Of a stretch of DNA of 64,000 nt, positions 1 to 12,100 are shown piece after piece (positions within the stretch are counted from its first letter, which is position 1; each line of letters starts with the position of its first letter). The position numbers and the translations under genes were made by a program. This DNA is from Bactericera cockerelli (lineage: Eukaryota > Arthropoda > Insecta > Hemiptera > Triozidae): positions 7,157,202 to 7,221,201 of the forward strand of contig CM044967.1 in assembly GCA_024516035.1 (NCBI GenBank), given 5' to 3'. Below the pieces are notes generated by a model that worked only from the letters and a program-made list of their open reading frames with translations, had not been told where the DNA came from and did no database searches.

Positions 1-1831
1 CAAGAATTGAACCCTTATACTTACAAAGTTTCTTTTCTACTCTCTTTAATTATATAATCTATTACTTTGGACAGGAATAGTTCAAAACACGTTTATAGGA
101 CATTTTAAAATGATAAATGAGATTTATTAAAATTTAATTTTTAAGGTTCAATATTATTTAATAATAATTACTTAGTGTTTCTTTTTCTAGTTAGATCCAT
201 CCGATTTTTTTGTTTTATTTGTAAATTATTATTAATTAATTTTAGATTACAGTAGAATCTTGGTATTTTTTCTGTCAAAGAAGCTTTTTTTAATACATCA
301 GTTAACGGAAGCTTATGTTTAACTCTATATTCCTGAGTTTAGGTAAATGTATAATCCTTGCTGTACGTTAGGGTATTTATTTTGTGTATTTTTATAAAAA
401 TTTAATGATCTGTACTAAGAGCTCTGAAATTGCTGAAAATAAAACTTGAAGACAGCAAAAGATCAACAGATAATGTCTCAAGTTAAACCCGGATTCTACT
501 GTACCATATTGTACAATACTATTTTTCACTTTTAGTAAGATAATTAATTGTAAATTGTTATAGTTGAGATATTTTGTAACTGACTGTCGAAAAAATTGAT
601 TTTTAAAATCGATAGTCTTTTACTTTTAAGTCTACGAAACTTTAAGAGACACTGAACTTGCGACAAAAGTATGAAAATTTGTTTAGAAAACTTATGAAGT
701 GTAAGGTATGATTCTAATGACAGTTTCTAAAGTTCTGTTTTACACAAAAAAAATGGAAAGTTTATTCAAGCCAACGTCAAGTTCTGGTTAAAAACATCAA
801 TTGGTCATGTGTAGGTCAGAGGTGGAAGTACCTTTAATATGATGATTTTGTTTTAAAGGATCATTCGTTTGGTTGCATTCTTGCTAATATTTCTACTAGA
901 GTAATAAAAGAAAAAAGAATGTTGTAAAGAATGATATATATTAATGATTGTCCTCGACTGTAAATACGTTTTTTTTATGTTTGTCTAAACCTACTTACCA
1001 GATTGTGCTGAGTACCTATTACCGGCACTGAAGTTGTGTAAATACATCGACAACTATACTAACCACACATCAAATTCATCTGATACAAGACTTTTTCTTT
1101 TCATAGTTTTGTGATATTTGGGACAGTATTGGCACCCAAAAATCAACTATAGTAAAATGATTTATTAAGTGTCCTCTCTCTGGGAAATATGTCCAATTTT
1201 AATTATCATATTTACTTTTAATGAGGCCATATTGATACGCCAATTTAATTACCTATTCATTTGATTACACTTTTCAATAATGTCATGTCAACCTCAAATT
1301 TTAGAGAATAAGGTAGTAAATTTCATTTTGACAAACTGTCTAATGTCTAAAATTTGTGGTTGGACGGAAACACGGTGTTGAATGAAAAGTAAATTGAATC
1401 ATCAAAGTCTCTATAAATAATTTCCTCTGAAATTAGCAAAAATTATCCAATCTTAATTTATGCTTTTAAGAATTTCTTGTTTATTTTTATCCTTTGTATT
1501 CATTTGACTTGCCTACCATAAGATATACGATTTGTAATTTTCTTGAAACAACGCGATTTGACTAAACTGTATTATAGTCTCTCTACATTAATGAACCTTA
1601 TTCAATGTAAAAATCGCCTTGAGAATGTTAATTTTTAAAATTAAAAATGAATGAGTTTAGAATTTTTAAGCGTTCTGATATTTCTTAGAAGGTTTTGTTC
1701 CTCAGATTGTCCATTTCTAAAAAGCCCACGGAGACATTTGGAGATTACCTACCAGAATAAAAATGTAGAAAATTTAATTTCTACATTTTCCTCGTGATTG
1801 TTACCAATGTCGAGACCAATTTCGCACGTCA
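1..1831. other. AT-rich sequence, no gene seen
   Basis: No open frame with coding character, RNA gene or clear repeat was recognised. The stretch is AT-rich with many short homopolymers and stops in all frames. It may be intergenic or part of an intron of a gene lying off the left edge. Confidence 0.5.
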
Positions 1832-2065
1832 GCCAGCGTCGATGGCACGTTGAATATGCCAGTTCTCGTTCTGTCACTTAAGATAAGCAACGTCCAGCGA
1901 GGCTAGCTAGTACTTGGATAGGTGACCATTTAAATTCGAACCCTCGTGATGCTGGCTTTTCCCAGCCCACTCAGGTTGGGTGAGGTTAATTTGAGTTGCT
2001 GGTTTTTGTGTGATTTTCCAGTGAATGTAGTATAAAACCCCCGTTGGGATGTGACCGACGTTGAA
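1832..2065 (+). mobile_element. 5S rRNA-derived SINE (SINE3-like)
   Basis: The first ~115 bp read as a diverged 5S rRNA gene: GCCAGCGTCGATGGCACG start, then TAAGCAACGTCCAGCGAGG and AGTACTTGGATAGGTGACC, which correspond to the internal promoter region (box A, intermediate element, box C). A 3' body follows with TTGGGTGAGGTTAATTTGAG and a GAATG..AAAACCCCCGTT stretch. Fuller copies lie at 45039 and 58729. The 3' end runs into a palindromic ACTTTCC/GGAAAGT repeat at 2085-2125. A functional 5S gene is excluded by its divergence and attached body. Confidence 0.75.
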
Positions 2066-2557
2066 CCGATTTTTTTTGTTGGGTGATTCCATTACTTTCC
2101 TTTCTATAGGATAAGGAAAGTAAAAATCCAAATACTGTCAGTCAGAAATCAGCAATCTCGAAAATATTTGGTGCTCCAAATGAATTGATGTTCCTAAATG
2201 ACTCAAAAAGCTAGTAGTTGTGCATGTATATAGAAACCAATCTTGTGAGATAGGAATTAGAGTTGTGAATGAACTAATCCGATAAAGTCTTTTTTTAAGC
2301 AAGAGGAATGTTTTATTTCGTTTTATTAAATATAAAAAACTTGGAACCGAGGATGCAAGAAGCATTTCCTCTTTGAAATTTTTATAAAGTCTTGCATTTA
2401 GTTAAAATATATCTTTTACAGGACCCTCAGAAGCCTAAAAGGGGTAAAAAATAACCGTAAATCCTTGAGAACTTGGAAGTTGGTTTCTATGAAGGTCGAT
2501 CATGTTTGTCATTCTTAATTCTGCTAGGAATCAACACATAGAAAAATCAATGTAGGT

Positions 2558-2848
2558 ATGGAAAAGAGATGTTTCAAATTGTTAATACTTTGCGGACTTG
2601 TGTGTGCGTTGTGCAAGGTAGTAGGTAATGGTAGTCCAGTATCAATAAAGATTAAAAATTCTATGAGTATCAACGATCAACTGATGCGTTTTATTAAAAA
2701 AATTAATAAAAACCGGAGGCGCGGCAACTTAACGAAATCTATGCTTAACGCACACGCATTAAAATTTCTGGCTATTTGCTCAACACAGAGAAAAAGAACA
2801 CTTGGCAACAGTGCTAGAGATCAAAAACTTCATTACAGCTCCAAATGA
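2558..2848 (+). CDS. possible small secreted basic peptide (unrecognised)
   Basis: A 96-residue single-exon frame begins MEKRCFKLLILCGLVCALCK, a good signal-peptide pattern with likely cleavage near residues 23-25. The remainder is very basic (KKINKNRRRG near residues 48-57, which could be a convertase site) and has one cysteine. A possible acceptor (CTGCTAG) lies just upstream, so this might be the second exon of a transcript. I do not recognise the family. The helix-like, dibasic-flanked layout is loosely reminiscent of insect peptide-hormone precursors, but no diagnostic motif is present. It may be a chance frame. Confidence 0.28.
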   Translation: MEKRCFKLLILCGLVCALCKVVGNGSPVSIKIKNSMSINDQLMRFIKKINKNRRRGNLTKSMLNAHALKFLAICSTQRKRTLGNSARDQKLHYSSK

Positions 2849-3118
2849 TGTCCAATCTACAAAAAAGATTAGTCTGATTAGAGATTAGATTAGATTAGAA
2901 TTTAGAAAGATGATTGCTGGCTTTTCATCAGTAAATTTTTAAAATTTGAATTCTCAAAATTCAAAATTAACTTTTCCAATAATCTTTTATCAATAATCAA
3001 ATACACATCTATAAGAAGTTTTAAATATTTTAACTGTTTTTTCTTTCAATAAGCCATGTCGCAATTGATAAAGTCATCACATTCTATTTAGTGTTATCTT
3101 ATCAACCCCCTCACCATC

Positions 3119-6100
3119 ATGGGGGCTAGACAAAATCCTGAGTTGTCACTGAAATTCCTAGATTCTCTACAAAATGATCTGAAAAATTTGTCCATAGAAA
3201 CGAAGAAGAAATTTCCTCAGATCAAAGAGGTAAGTTTTTTTGAGACCATAGAAAAACTTGAATTTTAAATCCAACTATCTCTGATTGCCCAATAGTAGAT
3301 AATTACTTATCAAAATTTCTATAATATCACTAGATTATACATTGTGATATTCATTTTCATATAGAGATAAGTGTCTAGTGATCCTCGATGTGGGTAATGC
3401 AAACAACCACAGAAAACTTTTGGGATGCTGCAGTGTACGTAATTCTCTTATGTTGGTAGTCACCGTGGCCAAGTGGGTAGAGTGCTGGCTTCCTCACATT
3501 GATGTGGGTTCAACTTGAAATTCCAGCAGAGTTGGAATTTTTGGCTCTGCACATTGGATGTTATAGGGTTCTTGAGTTGTTGCTTTAACCAAACTTGAGC
3601 AGCAACCAGTTACAGAATTTGCCGCTAGAAAGTCAAAGAGGCGTAAGTGACATAAAACAAAAATCGATATTATCACACAGGCATACTGCTCTTGAAAGAT
3701 ACTCTTGGTAGCACGAACAGGCGTATGTGATTTCTAAACCCTTGTGAAGAAAATGATTTTTTTATGTTTGGATGTATGTGATATTTGCGGGAAAAATTGC
3801 AGCACACACAGGCTTAAGTGCGCTCCTGAAAACTTTGATAAAATCACTTACGCCTCTTTGGCTTTCTAGTGGCAAATTATGGGTAGAAAACTCCTATAAT
3901 TCTGTACTACCCACTAAAATTGTAATTTAATAACACAAAGAAACACATTTATTTATTATTTCATTTATAATACTCACAAGTCACCAGGTAGTGAGTTCAG
4001 AAATTACTTAGAATTAGACTCTATCTGTGTGTTGTGTCTCAGCTGAGAAATGAAGTTCTGAGACCTAATCATCTAGACTTGGTCTTTGCACCTGATGTTG
4101 GTTTTGCAATCAGAACTGTTGGATCAGTAATAATTGTTACAATTCCAAAAATGTTAAATTAGGAAACACATTAATGGAGTGTTACAAATAAAAGGGTGTT
4201 ACAGTAAAGCATAGTGTTAAAGACTGTCCAAACTAAGATTTCAACAGAAAAACCATTTAAAAATAAAATTTAATAAACCATTAAAAAGCAAATTTAATAC
4301 CAATTTTGATTTTGTTTAATTGTTAAATCATAGTTGATCATATTTTTTCTCTTTGTAACAATTAAAAATTTCAAATTATATTTTATTTGTATATAACTAA
4401 TATTAAATTTGTATATTTTTATTTAAGAAATTACTAATTTAAATTGTACCAAGAGAGTCTAAAACAAAAAAACATTGGTCATGATTTGCCTAAACATTTT
4501 TTCTTAACATAATGAAAAACAGTTTATTCAGAAAATGTGAAACAATAATTTTGCGTTTCAATAAGAAATATTATACCTATAATATGTATGTTGAAAAGTA
4601 GTTTTTTCATCAATCTTAAAATAACACATTGTCTAATATTATATTGCTACATTAAACATGAGTGTCTAAACTTGCTATTAGACATTTCAATTAGTATCAT
4701 TTTTTAAATGTTTGAATTATTTTATACAGGCTTGTGAAGAAGGAATCTTGAAGCTCCGGAATGTGTCCTCCAACCCACAATCTCAAATGCATATGGTTGT
4801 TAACCAAATTCTGTATCCTGTTGTTCAAGGGTGTGAAACCAAGGATCAAAAAATTATCAAGGTGAGGAACTTTTAAATTTTAAAATCCAATATTGAGAGT
4901 TCAATAGCTGTAATATCTACAGATATATGAAATAATTATTGAACTCTTAATTAGTAGATGGCATTCATCTTCAAAAAAGGGGGAAAATTGCCAGTTCTAT
5001 GAGAATTATTATTTTTTAAAGCATTTTTTTTGTTTTTTTTTTTTTTCCAGATGTGTATTAGTATGATGCAGAGATTGATCACAAATCAGGCCATTGATCA
5101 AAAAGGTGCAAGATATATAACAGACACTTTATGGATGTTGATGGAGGCTGGCACAGAAGAAGTTAAGATCCTGCAAAGTTCCACTCTTCTTCTCACAACC
5201 AATTCAGTAGTACATGGAGAAATACTAGCCAAGGTATGGTTAAATTCTGTACCTACTTAGACATATTTTGCAAAGGTAGGAAAAAAAAACACCTAGATAG
5301 AAAGCTTACCTATTTAAAAATAATTATAACAACCTTTAAAATACTGTTTACCTAATAAATCAGTGATAAGAACCCATGTGGTTTCCATAAATTATTTGAA
5401 ATAATAACTTACACCGAAGGAATCAAGGATAATTGGCTCTTTCCCCTGATGTACGTATAAGGTAACCAAAAGAAGGAACCCCTAACTTTCTGGCCATTTT
5501 TTCAAGTTTAAAAAATGTGTGAAACAGATAAAAACCCTGATTACCTTATGATAACTATCATCCATTAAATTATTCAGTAATAATGTAGGCCAGTGGCATG
5601 GTATGAACTTTTCCTCTGGCCAGGAACATTTAATTTTGTACCCCATATGAGAGCTCCAAAATGGATCAATTTGATTTTGGGTAAACCTACTACGTTATGT
5701 CCTCATAATACAGTATGTCTCAGAAGTCCTAGCGGAGGCCCTGTAACTTTTGAACGGATGGGAATTTTGAAATTCTGTTTTTTTCTAGACATAGAAAAAG
5801 GCCCATGGCAAATCTGATGGTGATGTTAAAATTCAGGTTCGACCCCCGGAAGTGACATTTTTTGATAAAAAATGGCCCTTTCTCTCGAAATTTAAATGAG
5901 AAGGTATACTTTGGGTTTCATATTATTAATCTACTGGCCATAACAGGTAATTATACAAAGTTTCATTTTTCTGCCATAACCAGGGGCAGAGGTATGGAGG
6001 CTGAAAGTTGAAAATTCAGATACCACATTGATTGGCAATGTGGGATCTATTGCTCACAAAATGGGTTTAAAAGGATAGAAGAAGTGTCTTTGAAGTAACA

Positions 6101-9100
6101 AAACAATGAAAACACCAATAGCTGTATCACCATTCAATCAGTGGCGAAGTAAAAAAATAACCAGATTGTGATTTTTTTCCAACTTGAAGGTTCGGTCTCC
6201 AAGTTGGAAGTCGACAACACTACATTGCACTTACCTTTCATCAGCGATGGGAATTAATATTTTTTTGTTTTTTTTTTAATTTGTTTAAATTTATTTTTTT
6301 GTCTATCATTTTCTTGTATTTCTTATGATAATAATAATGAAGCTCTTATTCATTCTCAACATGACAATTCTTAAGAGTCGAACCGGATTCATACGGAAAC
6401 ATGCATTATTAATAAAATTAATGAAATAGTACATATTGATATTTTTTCATCAAGCCAATGAACTCAGAAGCTTGTAAACTCAAAAACTGAAAACTTACCT
6501 ACCTACATGGTAAATATTTTAATTGTGATATTAAATTTGTGCAGTAGGACAGGTAAACTCGAAATCATAATCTTCAACATAATGATTTTTTACCTGAATT
6601 TTAACATCACCATCAGATTTGCCATGGGCCTTTTTCTATGTCTAGAAAAAAACAGAATTTCAAAATTCCCAGCCGTTCAAAAGTTACAGGGCCTCCGCTA
6701 GGACTTCTGAGACATACTGTATATTAAAAAAATAAGCACTGTAACAATAACAAGTAATTTTATCTTTTTTATATCAATTATTATTACTATAGTATGCTTT
6801 ATTAGGTAAGACAAAAATACATACAGTAAAATACAATGAAATTATAAAGAACAAATAAATCAATTAAACAAAGAAATAAGAACAAAAAAGAGAATGAAGC
6901 TAATGTCCTACCTAAAGGGCGAAGTTATTGTCTGTGGCAATCTCTTCCACTATATTTATTTTATTATTATTAATATTCCTATTATCTTTCCACAGAATCT
7001 TGTGCTTTGTTTTCGTCTTCACTTTACTAAGGATTCAACCACAATCAATACGGCAGGTGCTACAGTTCGTCATCTAGTGTCCCATGTGTTCGAGCGTGTG
7101 TTGCTTGAAGATGATCAATTCAGAGAAGAAGACCACAAGCCTCGCAACATCAACTTTGAGGAACTAAAGATGCCAAGCAATATTCCACCTAAGGGGATTC
7201 GACCCTGTGCTGGAGATGCCTATCTTATGTTTCAGGCAATAACAATTAAATTATATAATAATAATATAAAATAAATAATGGTTGCTTAAAATTTCATTTA
7301 CCCTGATACAAAAATCACAAAAAAACTTTTGCATTGCAAAGCTTGAAAAAATGAATGCTAAAAACAAAGAGAAGTCACAAACATTGCTCATCATTTCCCC
7401 ATCAGGTGACTTCAAGATCTTGGGAACATCATTAGTGATGTAGGTGTTGACATCTTCCTCTGCACAGAGAGTGTTGTGGTTGTCACATTCAATGATATTA
7501 TTGAAAAAGAACCTTATGTATGTATTTTTAAGATTTTTCTCTCAATATCTAAATGATAAGAATTAAGTAGTGTCTCCATTTTATAATAAAAAAAACACTC
7601 ATCTCTGACTGTTATTTTTCAGGATCTTGTTCAACTTGTAAATACAGATCAGCCCTATTGGTTAATAGGTATGACAGAGATGACTCGTACTTTTGGCTTA
7701 GAACTCTTGGAGTCTATTTTAATAAATTACCCCTCAGTGTTTTACAAGGTAAGTTTAGTTTTTTTGTTTGTTTTTTTTCTTTTTTTCTTTTTAAGAAGAA
7801 AATTTACCAGTGGAACACTGGATCTAAGACTCTTGCAATTTCAATATGAACTCGTCTTTTATATCACTATTTTGACAAATATGTGTTATTATATCTTAAA
7901 CTACCCAGTTTTCTCAAGAACCACTTAAGATAGAAGCTTGATACCAAAATATTCATTTACAAGAAGGCAGAATTTTGGCCTAGCACGTACATGCTTTGGA
8001 ACTGAATATTTCAGTTCTAAAGTGTGTAGATATGCTTCTCATTCGTCTGAATATTAAAGCACATTTTCTATAATTCTTGATAATGTAATGTGGCATTATT
8101 TTTCTCCCCATGTTATGATTTTTTATATTTAAGTGTCTCTCCAAAATACCTGTGTTCCTTCTTGTCCGATGATTTGATTATGTTTTATTGTCCAGATATG
8201 AATAATTATTCAGTACAGGGGTTTTACCCTACACTCGCTGGAAATTACACTAGCTACCCACACTAACCTTACTCAGCCTGGATTGGACTCGAAATGTTCC
8301 CCTCTCGTGTTTTTTACTTGAAACAAGCACTGGTACCCAAGGGAATATCATTAAATGGCCACGTTCTCTTATTCCTCAGCATCCTGAGTTCAGCTTCCTA
8401 CTCAAAGAGCGTGTATGTGCTCTTGTGATCAAACTATTCTCGCCCAATATCAAGTACAGGAACACTCCTCTGGATAAACCCTACTTTCCTATCAGTGTGA
8501 GACTCCTGAGAGTTGTGTCTATACTAGTGCAAAAGTACCATGTTCTCTTGGTAAGAAAAACAAGTAATTGCATGCAAAATAGAGGATAAAATAGCGAATG
8601 CAAGTTGAATAAACTATTAAAGCTTTTACAAGGTCATTGCTGCCTCCCCCACTTCCACATTCGAATATAAGGATGCTGGCACACTGAATATGAATAGGTA
8701 ATTTTTAATGATCACATTTAAAATAACCTATTCTGAGACCGTAAAAAGGGTCAAATAATTAATTTTATATTAGAGAGTGTGCAATGAAAAGTTATACTGA
8801 TATAATATTTTAACTATCAAATAGAAAATTACCAATATAGGAGCACTTGAGGTATCAAAAAAGAAGTTAAATTGGCGCAAAACTAAGGATAGATAAATCA
8901 AATACTCAAAACAAACTAGAAAATACTTATTATAGGATAAGGAAAGTAAAAACACTTAGTAGGTTTTCAAACGCACTTTAAAAAAAAAACTTTTTTGTCT
9001 ATTTCAGGTGACGGAGTGTGAAATATTTCTTTCTCTCATCATCAAATTTTTAGACCCTGACAAGCCTGTATGGCAGCGTTCCCTTGCCCTAGAAGTACTT

Positions 9101-12100
9101 CACAAACTGTGTGTTCAAACAGAATTGCTCAAAGCTTTCTGCCAGTCTTATGATCTAAAAGATCACACAACACATATCTTCCAGGACATAGTCAATTCCC
9201 TGGCTACTTATGTGCATTCCGTGTTTTTGAACTCATCTCCTTCCCTATCTTCTTCATCTGTTGGTGAGTATTCTGAGGTAGTAAATGTTCGAAGCTTTTG
9301 AATTATTCTTAGGAGATAATTCGATCTCTCCATTTTAAAAATGATTTATTTTCTAAACCAGTCATAACCAATTTTTTTGTTTCTTTTAACATTAAATTTT
9401 ACTCAGAAAAATCAGAAAAATAACCAACCCAAGTCTAATTTATAACCCATATGACTAAAAATCTTCTGGATGCTATGATCTTGTCTTGGCTCGCTTGTCT
9501 GAAGAATTGAGTGAGGCTATTAAATACCCTCTAACATATTTATATAAATATGTTAGAGGGTAGAACTCAGAAGAGGTACCCAATTAATACACCGTATTTC
9601 TTTTAAGTTTTGTTAATAAGTAACGAGGGAAATTATTCATTCATTGGTTCAATGCGGCAAATAATTGTTGCCATGTTCGCTTGATCTTAATACTGCATTT
9701 TTTTATATGTTAAAAAAACTCCATTTTTCGATGACTTCCAGCGGGCGGACAGGCAGCTCAAGGGCAACCACCAGCTATGCTCGTGGGTCTTCCTGTGGGT
9801 CCAGGAGTTTCCCCTCAGCCAGGCTTCTTCTATCGGGGTGTTTGGCTACCTATCGTTGTAACATGCCCTCCTGGACAAGTCAAATCGACATAGTAAGTTT
9901 GCCTACAAAATGACGAGGGTAATAAATACTGCCCAAGTAATATTTAAATTTTCTTTATACTAGCACTTGTTTTCGGTAGGTGTACTCTATGGAGTCTATG
10001 GACATTGCATTGATATTAGCCCAAAAAAATTTGATGTTTTCTTCTCATTTCTCATTGTCGCGATCCGTGTTGAAATTTTTTTGTGCTTCTAATATGGTAC
10101 TAATTTAATTTTTTCGTATTTGTGATGTATCTTCAACATAACAATAAAAATAATCCCTTACCAACCAGACGACTATTCGTGTTCTCAGTAGCTGTCTGAT
10201 AAGGCAGCAAATTTTACTAGGAAATTGACAAGTGTTTCCCAAATATTACAAATTTTCATAATTGTAACATCACTCTTGTGATGAATACAATATTTATACT
10301 ATGATTATACTGTTCTTTCAGTTTGGAAATGATGGATAAAGTGGAGACCCCTGCTATCTCGGATGGTTATGGTGTTTCTATTGCTTACGCTTGTCTACTG
10401 GAAATCATTCGATCGATATCTCTCATCATTGTGGGCTCAAATACTCGAGACGAAAACCTAACTGTCACACCCGAGCAAAAACAGCTCCATGTTCAGATGA
10501 TCAACTCAAGCTGGTGTGGAGTTCTGGCAGCCTTGAGTCCCCTAATCGATGCCAGGTATTATAAATAGTTATTGTGGTAATAGTGACGTCTCTTAACATC
10601 CAAATGACTATGAAAAAGTATGTCTATTCATTGTGATGACTTAAGGCTAGAAGAAAGGGTTGGGGAAAGATGAATTTTTTTTTTATATAAAGTTAGATTC
10701 TTCACTGCAACTTGGGCTTGTCTATGAAGAACTGCACTATTTGTAAGCAAGAAATTCTCTATTATAATGGAACTAGCTGAGATACGGCTAAGCCTTCGGT
10801 GCTTTGACCAAGATATGAGTTCATATTATTTAATCTCATGTTGTACCATATTATCATGCAAGCTCTTTGAGAACTACACTACCAAAATTAACACAGACGA
10901 CCTACTGCCTTGGGTGTTGGCTGCCCTGAATAAACAAAGAAGGTTCTTTACTATCAGTATGTTGCATATTGATCTTGTTAAAACAAGTCATACTAAAATG
11001 AGGGTTCTTTCAAATGATGTAGTCCTATTGGAATGCACGATGAAAGAGCTCGATTATATATTCAAAATGTGGTGTGTTTATTATTATTTTTTCAATAAAT
11101 TTACGGAATAATATTCCATTTTATTACATAAATTAAACACTTGGCATATTAATCTTGGCATAATAAACCTGATATATTTATCATTTTCCTTAGCACCGAC
11201 GAAGCCATTACCGAGAACATTCTGAAGTCAATGCAGACGTTCACATCTCTGTGCGGAGGCCTCGAGTTGTCTACGCCCCGGGATGCTTTTATCACCGCCA
11301 TATGCAAAGCCTCCCTACCTCCACACTACACACTTACTGTACTCAACACTAACCCATCTCTGTTTCGCTCTCAAAATGGTTTGGACATGAGTCATCAGTA
11401 CTACGGGAATGACTTGGACTATAAGCAACAAGTGGTGGTGGTGGGCACTCCTCTACCCACTTCATCCTTACCTTCAGGTAACAATGACAATAAGCCTTCC
11501 TTATAATTATAATGCCAAAATAGGACATGAATCCTTTTTCCCCAGCAGTTATTTTAGCTGTCATTGTGTAATTGAATTATCAAACAATGAGGATGAACCT
11601 ATAAACAATTTATAATCCCAACTTCTTTTAATAACTCTAGTTTTAGAAGAGTGCATTGGTGGTTGCTCTGAGGCTTTGCTGCCGCAATCCAGTCAAATCG
11701 CTTTCCTAGTTGTCATTGTATTGCCTAAACAGAAGTTTAATCTTGTAATTCATTTACATCCTCGTAATATTCAGCTTTGATTGTCTTCACCAAACATTAT
11801 GAAATAAAGATTCACAGGGCATTTTTTATTATTTCACAAGCTCAGAAACCTGCTCTTCTTCAATGACCTTGAAGTCTAAATCAGGGTGTGATTCTATTGC
11901 ATTTCTTTTTAGGAAATATAACAAAATTCTGTTTCTTTTTAATTTGTCTTGCAGGAGCACACCATGGGCCTGTCATGTTGACTGCCAAGAATCTCCAAAG
12001 CATGAGAGCTATCCTGAGCTTAGCACATTGTCACGGAAGTATCCTAGGAGCTTCATGGCATCTAGTTCTGACTACTTTGCAGGTAAAGAGGGAGGAGTAG

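Noticed and set aside
5593..5817. 74-codon open frame in MON2 intron 3
   Set aside because: It overlaps the left arm of the Tc1-like element, and no conserved domain is visible.
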